Origin: Zea mays
Taxonomy: Eukaryota; Streptophyta; Magnoliopsida; Poales; Poaceae
Direction of reading: 5' to 3'
NCBI RefSeq assembly: GCF_902167145.1
Contig: NC_050097.1
Coordinates: forward strand, 233,201,034 to 233,265,033
DNA: 64,000 bases
Part shown: positions 21,575 through 32,678 of the stretch, one piece after another
Numbering within the stretch: the first letter of the stretch is position 1
Layout: the number at the start of each line of letters is the position of its first letter
Notes under the pieces: generated by a model
What the model was told of the DNA's origin: nothing
Seen by the model: only the letters and a program-made list of their open reading frames with translations
Database searches by the model: none
Program-made: the position numbers and the translations under genes

Positions 21575-23616
21575 AGTACCATTCTACAAATGTGTTATTT
21601 GATACTGGAGCAATGCATTCTTTTGTGACTGCATCATGGGTAGAATCACATAATATACCAGTAGCACCCATGTATCCACCTTTGAGAGTTAGTTCAGTTG
21701 GTGGAAGGACCCAAACGGATAGATTTTGCCCTAGTGCAAATGTTCAAATATGGGGGATAGAGTTCCCCGCTGATTTAATAGTTATGGGTAACCAAGATAC
21801 AACTATAGATGTCATCGTAGGGATGAATTCGCTAACCAAGTATCAGGCCAGTCTTAGTTGTGTTAAGAGAACAGTGAAGTTAGTGTCTCCATCAGGAGAA
21901 GAAGTGTTAGTGCAGTTGATCTTGTCAGGACCCAGAAAAGAATGTTGTCACCAAGTCGCCGCCCATATTGAGGAGATTAAACCATCAGAGGCTATCCATG
22001 TAGTATCAAATTTCCCAGATGTGTTTCCCGAGGAGTTACCAGGTATGCCACCTGAGAGGAAGGTTGAATTCGCCATAGAGCTTATTCCAGGCACCGCCCC
22101 TATTTCCAAGAGAGCCTATCGAGTGTCCGGACCAGAGTTGGTGGAACTCAAGAAGCAGATTGATGAGTTGTTAGAGAAAGGTTACATTAGACTGAGTACT
22201 TCACCTTGGGCAGCCCCAGTGCTATTTGTGGAGAAGAAGGATGGCACGAAGAGGATGTGCATTGATTACAGATCCTTGAATGAAGTCACTATCAAGAACA
22301 AGTACCCCTGCCCAGAATTGAAGACCTATTTGATCAGTTGAGAGGAGCCAGTGTGTTCTCGAAGATAGATATGAGGCCAGGCTACCATCAGCTCAGAATC
22401 CGACCTTCGGACATACCAAAGACGACATTCATCACCAAGTATGGACTGTATGAGTTCACGGTCATGTCATTCGGTTTGACGAATGCGCCATCTTACTTCA
22501 TGTACTTGATGAACAGCGTGTTCATGGACTACCTTGACAAGTTCGTTGTAGTGTTCATTGATGACATTCTTGTATATTCCCAGAATGAGTAAGAGCATGA
22601 GGAGCATTTGAGGAAAGTACTTCAGAGGCTACGAGATTGACAGCTGTATGCCAAGCTTAGAAAGTGCGAGTTCTGGATCAGCGAAGTTCTATTCTTGGGT
22701 CATATTATAAACTGAGAAGGATTGGTTGTAGATCCAAAGAAGGTAGCAGCTATCTTGGACTGGAAAGCACCAAAAGATGTCCGAGGAATCAAAAGTTTCA
22801 TTGGAATGGCCGGTTATTATCGGCGTTTCATTGAAGGTTTCTCCATGATTGCCAGACCAATGACAGCCCTGCTAGCAAAGAAGGTTGAGTTCAAGTGGAC
22901 CCTAGCTTGCCAAGAATCATTTGAGATGTTGAAGCAGAAGTTGATAACAGCACAGGTGTTAGTTCTGCCAGATGTTCGCAAGCCATTCTCATTATATTGT
23001 GATGCTTCGTATACCGGGCTGGGATGTGTGTTGATGCAGGAAGGGAGAGTAGTGGCATACTCGTCCCGACAATTGAAGATTCATGAGAAGAATTACCCTA
23101 CTCATGATCTGAGTTAGTAGTCGTGGTTCATGCATTGAAGACCTGGAGGCATTATCTTTATGGGTAGAAGTGTGATATCTACACAGACCACAAGAGCCTC
23201 AAATATATATTCACTCAATCAGAGTTAAACATGAGGCAGCGAAGCTGGCTAGAGTTGATCAAAGACTATGAGCTAGAAATTCATTATCACCCAGGCAAAG
23301 CAAATGTGGTTGCAGATGCTCTTAGTAGAAAAAGCCAAGTCAATATGTTGGCCGCTCACCCGATGCCATATGAGCTAGCAAAGGAGTTCGACAGATTAAG
23401 TCTCGGATTTCTGAACAACACTCAAGGAGTGACAATTGAGTTGGAACCCACTCTAGAGCAAGACATCAGGAAAGGTTAGAAGGATGATGAGAAAATCAAC
23501 GAGATCCAACAGCTGATCGTAGATGGAAAAGGCAAGGATTTCCGTGAAGATGCAGAAGGAGTGGTATGGTTCAAGGACAGACTGTGTGTTCCCGACATCA
23601 AATCGATCCGGGAACT
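21575..23616 (+). pseudogene. E1 protease end, reverse transcriptase and RNase H
   Basis: The protease active site [16 protein letters not shown] is at 21592, directly at the E2 junction. RT follows: [66 protein letters not shown] and [16 protein letters not shown]. RNase H is marked by [29 protein letters not shown] and [13 protein letters not shown]. Frameshifts lie near 22315 and 23110. Stops include TGA at 22638 and 22713 (both fit former CGA) and TAG at 23477 (fits CAG). The segment ends at the E3 insertion, within the linker to integrase. Confidence 0.88.
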
Positions 23617-24718
23617 TGTCGGTACCCTAAATCAGGGGTACCCCTTACTATAGTATGAAGACATGGGCCCGTACGGTGATCTCTAGCCGCACGGCGAACA
23701 ACACCCGACTCAACCACATGGACGAATCAAGAGGCACCACGTGGCGAGGAAAGGTGACACACCCCAGGATGTATCAGTTGGACCGGACCTCCGCAAGGAG
23801 GCGCCGGACCCCTGTATGCATAGCCCGGACCCCCGATTACGGTCTGGGACTCCCAAGTAAGCATGCCGGGTCCCTTGGATGGGGTCCAGATCCCTCCGAG
23901 TAAGGTCCGGACCACAACGAGGTCCCAGGACAGGGGATACCCTGGCGTAAGTAGGGGTCCGGTACTGACACATGTCCAGACCTTATCCTGTGTGCTCGGG
24001 CTCCCCGCTCAGGCGGAGACCCGATGCTGCCGCGTGGCTTGTTGCCCGTGATGTAAGCCAGCGAGCGGAGCCTGATGTATGGCCACTAGGCCGCGCGGTC
24101 TCTACATTTATTATGGAAAGGACGCGCTGCCTGACCACCCTGCTGACATGCGATGTGCCCCCTCAGCATTTGTTGCGTCCTGTTCACTCCGCTGGCAGGC
24201 GGTGCCAGGGCCTTCCTACAGACGCCGTGCCTGTCCAGTCCATTGTCAAACAGTGCGCCCGTGCTGCGCGGCGCACTGTGTCCATCATCCCTTATACGAG
24301 AAGCTTCCCCTGCACGCCGACGATACGGAGATCTCGGATGTCAGGGCACAAGAAGATGCTCCAGCAGCAAACATCAGTAGCTCCAAGTACTACCTCCGTT
24401 ATGTTTCTAGGCCCACATGTCGGGGCCCAGTACCCTTGTACATACCCCCCTTTAGCTATAAAAGGGGAGGCATGCAACGATACAACACATGCTCTCTTAG
24501 ACAGACTTAGACTCTCAGCTCTCAAGCATTCATAGCAATCGAACACACAGTGGAGTAGGGTATTACGCTCCGGTGGCCCGAACCATTCTAAAATCCTCGC
24601 GTGTTCATGTGCTCGGTCATCGCTTAGCAAGACAGGCAAAATGTCTAAGCCCCCTCCTCATCTTAGGATTTAGGGCGGGTGCAATCCGCCACCCAGCCGG
24701 AGAATTCCCTCTCCAACA
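23617..24718 (+). repeat. E3 5' LTR (1102 bp)
   Basis: From TGTCGGTACCCTAAATC to CTCTCCAACA. The opening GGTACC and the segment CACGTGGCG are shared with the E2 LTR. The 3' copy lacks about 20 bp just after the TATA box (the ATGCAACGATAC region). Confidence 0.92.
24457..24464 (+). promoter_or_regulatory. E3 LTR TATA box
   Basis: TATAAAAG followed by GGGAGG, conserved at 42436-42443 in the 3' LTR. It lies about 260 bp from the LTR end, a normal place for the U3/R boundary. Confidence 0.7.
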
Positions 24719-24740
24719 TTTGGCGCGCCAGGTAGGGGGC
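24719..24740 (+). other. E3 primer binding site
   Basis: TTTGGCGCGCCAGGTAGGGG follows the LTR with no gap, identical to the E2 site. Confidence 0.85.
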
Positions 24741-24776
24741 CTGGGCATTAGATTTTTGCCTGTTTCCTCGCTCAGC

Positions 24777-26329
24777 ATGATGGTGCAAATCGTTGAGCAC
24801 CGTGCCAAGACTTCAATGGATTTCCTGGTGGAAGAAGAAGTTGTTTCTTCCATGCCACAGGTTCCAAATCGCCCAGTGCCGGGCACTACTGTTGTGGCTG
24901 CTGCACGGCAGCATACAACTGTGCAGACATCACGAACTCCATCGAGAGAGGCTCCAGGAGCATTGTCAGCAGCCACAGAGTTGCTGCGTCACCCTCCAAG
25001 CTCCACAGCCTCACCAGGGGCCATGAAGTAGTGGTGGGACGACGTCGACCAACTGCTCGGCATGGCACATTCTCCCTCGACCAGGTCAAGGCCACGGTCA
25101 TCCCGGCGCCAACATGAGGCGTCGTCGTCTCTGCGCTCACCCTCAGTAAGGGGCGCGTAGACCAACGACCTCTGGGCCAAACTCAACCGCAGGCGTGCGG
25201 GAGAGGACGCCCGAGTCTCTTTAGAGAGGGCTCGTGAGCGCCGCCAAAACATCGAGGGTCGCAACCTCGACCAATACTTCGCTGCGGTAGCACCGTAGGC
25301 CCCAATGGGCACCCGGTCCCAAGCGGGTGTCCCCTTGGCCGGCGTGGGCTGCGCCGCTCTAGCAGAACATCTTCGCGCGGTGTCATGGCCACCAAAGTTC
25401 CGGCCACACCTGCCGGAGAAATACGACGGGACGTCAAACCCGTCGGAGTTCCTGCAGGTGTACGTCACCGCTATCACAGCAGCAGGTGGAAACACCGCTG
25501 TGATGGCAACTTATTTCCATGTCGCCTTGTCCGGGCCTGCTCGGACTTGGCTCATGAACCTCGCCCCAGGGTCAATCTACTCCTAGGAAGAGCTCTTCGC
25601 GCAGTTCGTTGCGAACTTCGCCAGCGCTTACCAGCAACATGGTGTGGAGGCCCACCTCCACGTAGTAAGGCAGGAGCCCGGGGAGACTCTCTGGACGTTC
25701 ATCTCCTGCTTCACCAAAGTGCGAGGTACTATACCTCGCATTTCCGATGCTTCCATCATCACAGCCTTCCTCCAGGGAGTACGTGATGAGAAAATGTTGG
25801 AGAAGTTGGCCACGCATGACGTGGAGACTGTCCCCACACTCTTCGCTCTGGTCGACAAATGCGCCAGAGCCACCGAGGGCCGTGCATGGCACTCGGCCCC
25901 ACAAACTGGGGCTGCCCAGTCGGGTGGTTCGGGTGCCGTCCCCCGGGACAGTAAGAAGAAAAAGAAGAAGGACCGCGACTACCCGAAGCCGTGGTCCACC
26001 GCTCTGGTAGTTGCAGCCGCGACCGGAGGTTGGGGCGACCGCAACAAACGCCCACGGTCGTAGAGGGGTAACAGCGGCCCATGCCATGTGCACCCCAACG
26101 GTCGCCACAACGCCGTGGAGTGTCACGAGATCATTGACCTCGCGAAACACGTCAACGAGTGGCGCGAGCAGTCCTCCAAGGATGGCTCCCCACCTCGTCG
26201 TTGACCTAGCAAAGAAAAGGCCGACGACGGCGAGGTGGCCGCTGTTGAACGGGACCTCGGGTATCAGTCACCCGAGGGGGACCTGAAGGACGTCTTTACC
26301 AGAGACTCCTACTCCGGTGGTGACAACTA
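24777..26329 (+). pseudogene. E3 gag
   Basis: Starts at tandem ATG codons (MMVQIVEHRAKTSMDF). It matches E2 gag through the Arg-rich half (RRRAGEDARVSLERARERRQ), the core FRPHLPEKYDGTSNPSEFLQ and VMATYFHVALSGPARTWL, and the linker DDGEVAAVERDLGYQSPEGD. Stops occur at 25029, about 25158, about 25296 and 25584. The last is TAG after SIYS, exactly where E2 also has TAG. A frameshift near 26060 and a nonsense codon at 26329 follow. The Gag sequence ends at the deletion junction near 26330. Confidence 0.85.
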
Positions 26330-26360
26330 GATGGACCCCCAGAGCGACCCCGTGCTCCCC

Positions 26361-26676
26361 AGTCTATGAGGCCGAAGCCTGCCTTCCCCCGAAAACTCCT
26401 CTGGACTCCCCACGGGTCCAGGCCTCTAACAAGTCCATGCAGAAATGGCTACAACGCGAGGACGAGGACTCCCTCATCAAATGCAGATGAGAACCCAGGG
26501 TCGGGACCTGACCCTACGGCAAGTACCAAACCAATAAGGGCTCTGCAACTCTCCCCCAGCCGAGAAGGACCCTTCACGGTGACGGGAATACGCTGACCCG
26601 GGGGCGACTACCTTGCTATGATCGAAGGAGTACCTCTTCCTGGCCTCTGGAGCATCTCTGTAAGTGCTATCCATAG
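26361..26676 (+). pseudogene. E3 integrase C-terminal remnant
   Basis: From YEAEACLP through SPRVQASNKSMQKWLQRED and a SPSREGPFTVTGI segment to EHLCKCYP and a stop at 26674-26676. It parallels the E2 integrase end (GAEACLPQKIIIGSP ... EHLRKFFP). Everything between the protease and this point is missing relative to E2. The remnant is frameshifted and has no catalytic residues. Confidence 0.8.
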
Positions 26677-27117
26677 GAGCAAGTCTCACGGGTCGAATTC
26701 TTCTCCCTTTTGTAACTAGGTAGCGCATACGTGTACGCCAACCCGGTGAGGTCCGCCCTTATAAGCCCGGTCTGTTGGTCTGTACCCATGCATGACAGGT
26801 TATAAAGAAAAATTTACCCCCTTAGTTGTGCCTCCATGATAGTTTTATCCTACTGCTCCATGGTCTTACCTTGCAGTTTTCCGGATCTTATTTTATCTAA
26901 CCCACCCAAACAGGTCCCACCCATTCAGACATAATGACATCTGAATTGGACAGCCAGTCTTGCAGCTTAGGACCTCTCTGCGAAAGCAGGAGGGCCCGAC
27001 AGCCTGGGAGCCGGTTCTAAAGAACGGGAGCCCGTTCCATGGGGTGGTCCAGAGCCTATGTGGCTGCTTAGCCTGGTCCCGTACCCGAAAGCCTGCACAC
27101 TCCACCACTCCGTGACG
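26677..27117 (+). other. E3 3' region, first part, with one 155-bp-type repeat unit
   Basis: Noncoding. 26677-26900 matches the E2 region next to its integrase stop. 27000-27117 is a diverged reverse copy of the 155-bp repeat of E2, interrupted by the LINE. Confidence 0.65.
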
Positions 27118-27812
27118 GAATAAAAAGCTATGGAAACTTAAGCTCCCCTTGAAAATAAAAGTTTTTTTGTGGAATTTATGTCGGGGAGCGATCCTTACTA
27201 AAGATAACCTAGCCAAAAGACGCTGGAATGGCAGCTTGACTTGTAGCTTTTGCAACCGAAATGAGAGTATTCATCATCTCTTTTTTGACTGCTATATGGC
27301 CAGCAACATATGGAGATTAATTTACTATGCCTTAAAAATAGATAGGCCCGTTAGCATTAATCACGTTATTGGGTCTTGGGGAAGCAATATGAGTCCAGGA
27401 TACAAAAAATTATTACTCTCTAGAATCTCAGCTTTATTTTGGTCTATTTGGCTTAGTTGAAATGAAGTTGCTTTTAATCATAAACCAATACCATCAATTC
27501 TGCAGGTCATTTTCAGAGGTACTTACTGGTTCAGATTCTGGAGACTTCTACAGAAGGAGGAATCACATCAACAAATCCTCGATGTCTGTCAAGCGTTGGA
27601 AGTGGTGGCGATGGAAGTCTTTGCAAATCATGGATGGCGCTCAAATGCAAGAATTGAGGATGGCTAGAGTTACCTACATTCTCGTGATTTTGCTTCTTTA
27701 AGTTAGTTTCATTATCTATGCAACGTTTCTCGGATGTAATAATTGTCTTGTGTTGGTTGTACGCATTACCATGCTAAAGCCGGAACTCATGTTTCCATTA
27801 TCAAAAAAAAAA
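27118..27812 (+). mobile_element. 5'-truncated LINE fragment with zf-RVT domain
   Basis: Encodes the C-terminal zinc-binding part of a plant non-LTR reverse transcriptase: LWKLKLPLKIKVFLWNLCRG, LAKRRWNGSLTCSFCNRNES and IHHLFFDCYMASNIWR with the CxxC...HxxxxxC pattern. The frame stops at 27460, goes on in shifted form to about 27700 and ends in a 3' UTR and an A10 tail at 27803-27812. The RT domain is absent, as expected for 5' truncation. It sits inside a repeat unit of E3. Compared with the other units about 10 bp of target are missing and I find no clear target duplication. Confidence 0.85.
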
Positions 27813-28000
27813 TTTGGAGCTATAAGTCCTATGGGTCCAACAACCTAGGGTCCGGAACTAGAGAATGTACACTTGTCCCCTGGGGTGGTCCGGAGCCCGT
27901 GTAGCCGCTCAGCCTGGTCCTGTACCGTGAGCCTGCACACTCCACCACCCTGCGACGGGTGTCCTAGTACCTAGAACCACCTTCTAGGGGGTCCAGACGC
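27813..28000 (+). repeat. E3 repeat units continuing after the LINE
   Basis: Resumes with ATTTGGAGCTATAAGTCC, the continuation of the interrupted 155-bp unit, followed by one more unit with CTCCACCACCCTGCGACGGG. Confidence 0.7.
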
Positions 28001-29390
28001 ACAACTTGGCCTCCCAGACTAGACCCTGCAGGTCCCGAGCATGTATCAAAGGATAGCTAGTGTCACATGGCAGGTCCTGTGGGTGTACTACTAATGCTCC
28101 CTAGCCGAAGCTGTGTGCAGGCCCAGGTCCTAGTCGAGGCTACCTCCTGGGGGCCATTACCAACTCTTTCTTATGTATGCTGGTCTGCAGCCTCGACAAA
28201 TCGAGCCTACATCCCAGGGGGCCAGGTACCAAGGAGGAATCGGTTATACCACATGCGACAGGGACAAGTGGTACACAGATATTACATCGCCTTCAAGTGG
28301 AGTCCTAGCTCCATCTCTACTCTACAGGTATGAACTACCTCCACACCGGTAGGGCCGCATGGGTAGCTAGCTCCGAGCGGCTCGCCAGCGGAGGCGACCA
28401 CCTCTGCACCGATGGCAGCACCAACGGCTCGCCAGCGGAGGCGACCACCTCAGCACCGACGACAGCGGCCACCTCAGCATCGATGGCTCGCCAACGGCAG
28501 CGGCCATCTCTCCACAGCCAGCAGAGGCAACCACCTCTGCACTAGGTAGCCTCACCAGCGGCAGCCATCACCTCTGCGCCGAGCAGCCTTCCAGCGATGG
28601 CGACCACCTCAGCGTGCGCGCCATGGCAAAGAGGTCCTTGCCCCCGTCCCCCTACGGGGGTGAGGACAAGACCATCCAAGCCATGGAGCTGGGAGCACGG
28701 CGGAAGGCGGTGCTTTTGGTCTGGCCGAGATCGTGTAGCCGAAGTTCGCCTCCTTTCACAAGGCTGGTGATCATCCTTTTCCTCCGAATGCTAGAGGAAG
28801 AGGCAGGCCACCAGCCCATGTGGGAGGCGAAACCACGGCTCAGCTCGCTCCCCACCACCACGAGGCTAATGAACATCCTTGAAGCCAAGCACCGGTGGAA
28901 GAGCGTTGCCCCCGCAAGGCCGCGCACCTCCAACAGAGGAAAGACAAGACCGGTAACACCGGCCCGCTAGGGAGGACAAAACGCACAAACTCTCTAGCGG
29001 CAAGTTCATCGGGGTGGATAACGCCGGCGCAAATCCCTCCGCCGAGCGCCGGCGTATCCCATCCAGGCTGGTGACATACCATTTTGAGCACTCGCTCAGT
29101 CTGGGCGGGCTTGGAATGAAGTCACAAGGCCATGGCAAACTACGGCAATGCAAAGCAAAGACCTTGAAGGCAAAGGGGCATAGAGAGCTCGGAGGCGAAA
29201 GGGCACCGCGAGTGGGAGAGAAGCAAGGCATGGCTGGTACTCGAGGGATGAACCCCTTTTAAAGGCAGATTTCCCCGCTCGCGCCCCGAAGCATCACGGG
29301 CAGGGTCTCCCCCGACGCGCACCAGGGTTCCTATCCTATGACACAGGGGCCAGGCCTCACATGTCATACAAGCTGGCCCGAAGCGCGAAG
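28001..29390. other. E3 3' region, partly unassigned, with antisense reading frames
   Basis: 28001-28250 still matches E2 (near 940-1140 there). From about 28330 it differs: 28370-28620 is a GC-rich imperfect repeat of CCAGCGG/GCGACCACCTC words, and the antisense frame tail of E2 has no counterpart. On the - strand, frames of 121 codons (29231-28866) and 93 codons (28933-28652) are open but match nothing I recognise. This may be the 5' part of the antisense transcription unit of E3. Confidence 0.45.
29252..29262 (-). promoter_or_regulatory. Possible antisense promoter (TATA-like)
   Basis: The - strand reads CTTTAAAAGGGG, with an ATG about 25 bp downstream (29231). GC-rich tandem repeats lie upstream on that strand. 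By analogy with Tat elements that transcribe an antisense frame, this is a candidate promoter. Confidence 0.4.
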
Positions 29391-29630
29391 AAGGCGAACC
29401 GCCGCACAAGGAGCATGTAACTGCCCCGCGGTTATGCGCCCCTTCATCTTCGCCACGACCAACGGTCAAGAAGGCGAACCGCCGCACAAGGAGCGTGTAA
29501 CCGCCCCGCGGTTGTGCGCCCCTTCATCTTTGCCACGACCAACGGTCAAGAAGGCGAACCGCCACATAAGGAGCGTGCTACCGCCCCGCGGTAATGTGCC
29601 CCCTCGGCTTCACCGTAGCCAGCGGTCCAG
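29391..29630. repeat. Three tandem copies of an 80-bp unit
   Basis: Copies start at 29391, 29471 and 29551, each beginning AAGGCGAACCGCC and containing CCGCCCCGCGGT. They differ by a few bases. They lie 130-370 bp upstream of the possible antisense TATA box. Confidence 0.88.
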
Positions 29631-29996
29631 CCTCTGGCATGGGGGCCCAGGCCCACATGTCATGTACCTGGCGTGCCGGTTTTGGTACACAAAGAAGTCG
29701 CACCGTCCCTCGCGCAAGTACCACACCTCCTCGGGGCCGCCGCAGAAGACTGAGAAGATAGGTTTTCAAAACCAATGCAGCGACTCGAGGCACCCTGCGC
29801 ATGGCCCAACAAAGCCATTAAGTGCGGAGGTCACGGGTCAGCTAGCCGCGGAGGCAGGCGTGGCAGACGGCGTGACCAAGGGTGGATCGGCAGCAATTAC
29901 ACCAACGGGCGCGCAAAAGCAGCGAACCAATCGCCAGCCAAAATTTGGCCCCACCTGCAGGCTCGTATCCTCCTCTAAGGCGAGCCCGGGGGCCAC
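29631..29996 (+). other. E3 end of internal region and polypurine tract
   Basis: Noncoding. Ends with GCCCGGGGGCCAC next to the 3' LTR; this purine-poor G-rich tract is the likely plus-strand primer position. Confidence 0.55.
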
Positions 29997-30656
29997 TATC
30001 GGTACCCTAAATCAGGGATACCCCTTACTACAGTATGAAGACACGGGCTCGTACGATGATCTCTAGCCGCACGGCGAACAGCACCCGACTCCACCACATG
30101 GACGAATCAAGAGGCACCACGTGGCGAGGAAATATGATACACCCCAGGATGTATCAGTTGGACCGGACCTCTGCAAGAAGGCACCGGACCCCTATACGCA
30201 CAGCCCGGACCCCCGATTATGGTCTGGGACTCCCAAGTAAGCATGTCGGGTCCCTTGGATGGGGTCCAGATCCCTCCGAGTAAGGTCCGGACCACAGCGT
30301 GGTCCCAGGACAGGGGATACAATAGCGCAAGCAGGGGTCCGGTACTGACACGTGTCCACCTTATCCTATGCGCTCAGGCTCCCTGCTTAGGCGGAGACCC
30401 GATGCTGCCGAGTGGCTTGTTGCCCTTGACGTAAGCCAGCGGGCGGAGCCTGACGTATGGCCACTAGGCCGCACAGTCTCTACATTTATTACGGAAAGGA
30501 CGCGTTGCCTGTCCACCCTGCTGACAGGCGATGTGCCCCCTCAACATTTATTGCGTCCTGTTCACTCCGCTGGCAGGCGGCGCCAAGGCCATCATGCAGA
30601 CGGCGTGCCTGTCTAGTCCATTGTCAAACAATGCGCCCGTGCTGCGCGGCGCACTG
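29997..30656 (+). repeat. E3 3' LTR, left fragment
   Basis: Begins TATCGGTACCCTAAATC (TG changed to TA) and matches 23617-24278. Cut by E6 after GCGCACTG; the CACTG at 30652-30656 is repeated at 42252-42256. Confidence 0.9.
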
Positions 30657-31345
30657 CTGTGAAAATAATTAAATAAAAATAATACGTTTAGTTATTAATG
30701 ATATTTATGACAATAAATTTTCTTTTAAGTGTTTGCTATTTATTTGCATTCGGAATGATTTTTTATTTGCTCATAATTGATTTTTTTATATTTAATAGCA
30801 TTTCTACTTAAATGGAAATCCAAATAAATAATATAATAATTACTAGTCCGAAAATAACTATTTTATATATAAATAATTTTAGCTTAATTGTTATGAATTT
30901 TATGATTATTTAAAAGTGTATTTCGAAATTTAAAAAAGTAGAAAAAAACCACAAAACACATACGCACACACGATCGGCCGTTTGGCCCAAGCCAGCCCTC
31001 CCCCACGTCACTCACTCACCTCTCTCTCCCATTAGTCTCTTGCTTGTGGGCCCTATTTACCATAATAGTGTTTTAAGCTATAGCCGTTCTATTCTTTGGA
31101 TAGTGAATACCGTTGCTGATTCCTTTGACCACGATGCTGCTTGCATTCTCTCGCGTCGGATCGTTTGCCCACTCGTGTTCAGCAGTGGAGCGTCATGTCG
31201 GACGTTCCATTTCTCCTTGCCTCTTTCCCTTCTTTCCCACTCAGCAGTGCGGCTGCTGTTTCTCGGCACCATTAATGGTACGTTTATAGCCGCATACGCA
31301 TTCAATCGGCATAAACTCTAGCGTGATTCTCTCTCCTTTATTGCC

Positions 31346-31352
31346 TATAAAT
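31346..31352 (+). promoter_or_regulatory. E6 LTR TATA box
   Basis: TATAAAT in CTTTATTGCCTATAAATC, conserved at 38876-38882. It sits within the GC-rich block, about 690 bp into the LTR. Confidence 0.55.
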
Positions 31353-32657
31353 CAAGTCCAGCAACAACCGTGCTACTCATCCCTGCTGTCGCACCTCACT
31401 CGCGCTCACTGCCACTGCATTGCGCCACCGCTCGCCAGACCGTCCGCATCCGTACGCCGTTCGTCGCCGGAGTTTGTCTACGCTGTCACCGTTGTCGCCG
31501 GAGTTCGTGGAGACTCGCCAGAGTTCGTACTCACCGTTCGCGTCCCCCAGCTGGAGCTCCGCCCAAACGCTCACCAACAATCGTGCCATTCCCTGCCCGT
31601 CGAACCTAGCTCGTCGACGTTCATCCTTGCGCATGAACGAAAACACAAGGTCGAAGACAACCCTGAAATATTTATCATGTTTTGAATTTATTTTGTAAAA
31701 TATTGATGTGATTTGGCGATTCACGTGTGCGGTCTTAGAGATTTGTGATGTATACGTGTAACCAAAATCGAACCCACGACAATACTTTTAAAAATGCGTA
31801 TGATTTTATGAACACGGTCACTATTCACTAACTTAGTGATTTTCATACTAGAAATGTTTATAATTAATTTCTCTTTAGTGTGTGGAGCGATAATTGGTTA
31901 GTATTGATATAAGTATAACTTTGGTTAAGCCACATATTTCTGGTCGAATGAAAATATAGATTTTTACTATTCATAATAAATATATTCATAAGTATAGCAC
32001 TAAATTACTTAGAATAGTAAAATGCTCATTTATGTCATAATAACCATGAATAGGTTATTAAAAGTCCTATTTAGTAATTTACAATTAATTATTAGTATAT
32101 TAATGTCAGAAGAATTATAAATAAACAATTTTTAGTTATATGTATAATTTCTATTTAAGAAAGAAAGGAGAAACATAAAGAGTAGAATTTATGATAATGT
32201 TAAAACGACTTAATTAGGCACTCATGCTTTCCTAATGAAGAAAATGATAGCTATATTGGTAAATATAGGTTTCTTACTAAAGAATTAGATAATTTGTTTC
32301 TAACTTTAAAATGCCCTTTTTAATATACATCATGATTTTGATTTAATAAGATTTATTATAGATGTTTAAGTATAGCCGTACTAAATAGTAATATGTCATA
32401 TAACTTTTCTAATAACGATATAACGGCTTAATTAAATGCTCACACCGTCATAACTAAAACAATAGTTAATAACATACCAATGAATATAATATTCATTTTA
32501 AATATCTAGGTCATATGTTTCTAAACTAAAGGTAAAGATAAATAATAGAGTAATTATGTCCTCTCATAATCTAGTTAATTAGATTTATATTACAAATTGT
32601 TCACAACTGGTTATATATGCTTAGTTAATCATTTAATCAAACTTAGTCCATATTATT

Positions 32658-32678
32658 TATATATATATATATATATAT
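32658..32678. repeat. AT dinucleotide microsatellite in E6 LTR
   Basis: About ten AT units here versus about five at the same place in the 3' LTR (40188-40198). This is the largest length difference between the LTR copies. Confidence 0.85.

Noticed and set aside
27149..27460. Host zinc-finger gene
   Set aside because: The CxxC...HxxxxxC segment is the zf-RVT domain of LINEs, followed by a 3' UTR and A tail.
31040..31698. Several open frames on both strands in the GC-rich part of the E6 LTR, repeated at 38570-39227
   Set aside because: They overlap in many phases, differ between the two LTR copies by frame-changing indels and stops, and match no domain. They reflect GC-rich LTR sequence.
32658..32678. 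AT repeat as an origin or matrix-attachment signal
   Set aside because: Simple microsatellite with length change between LTR copies; nothing further supports a function.
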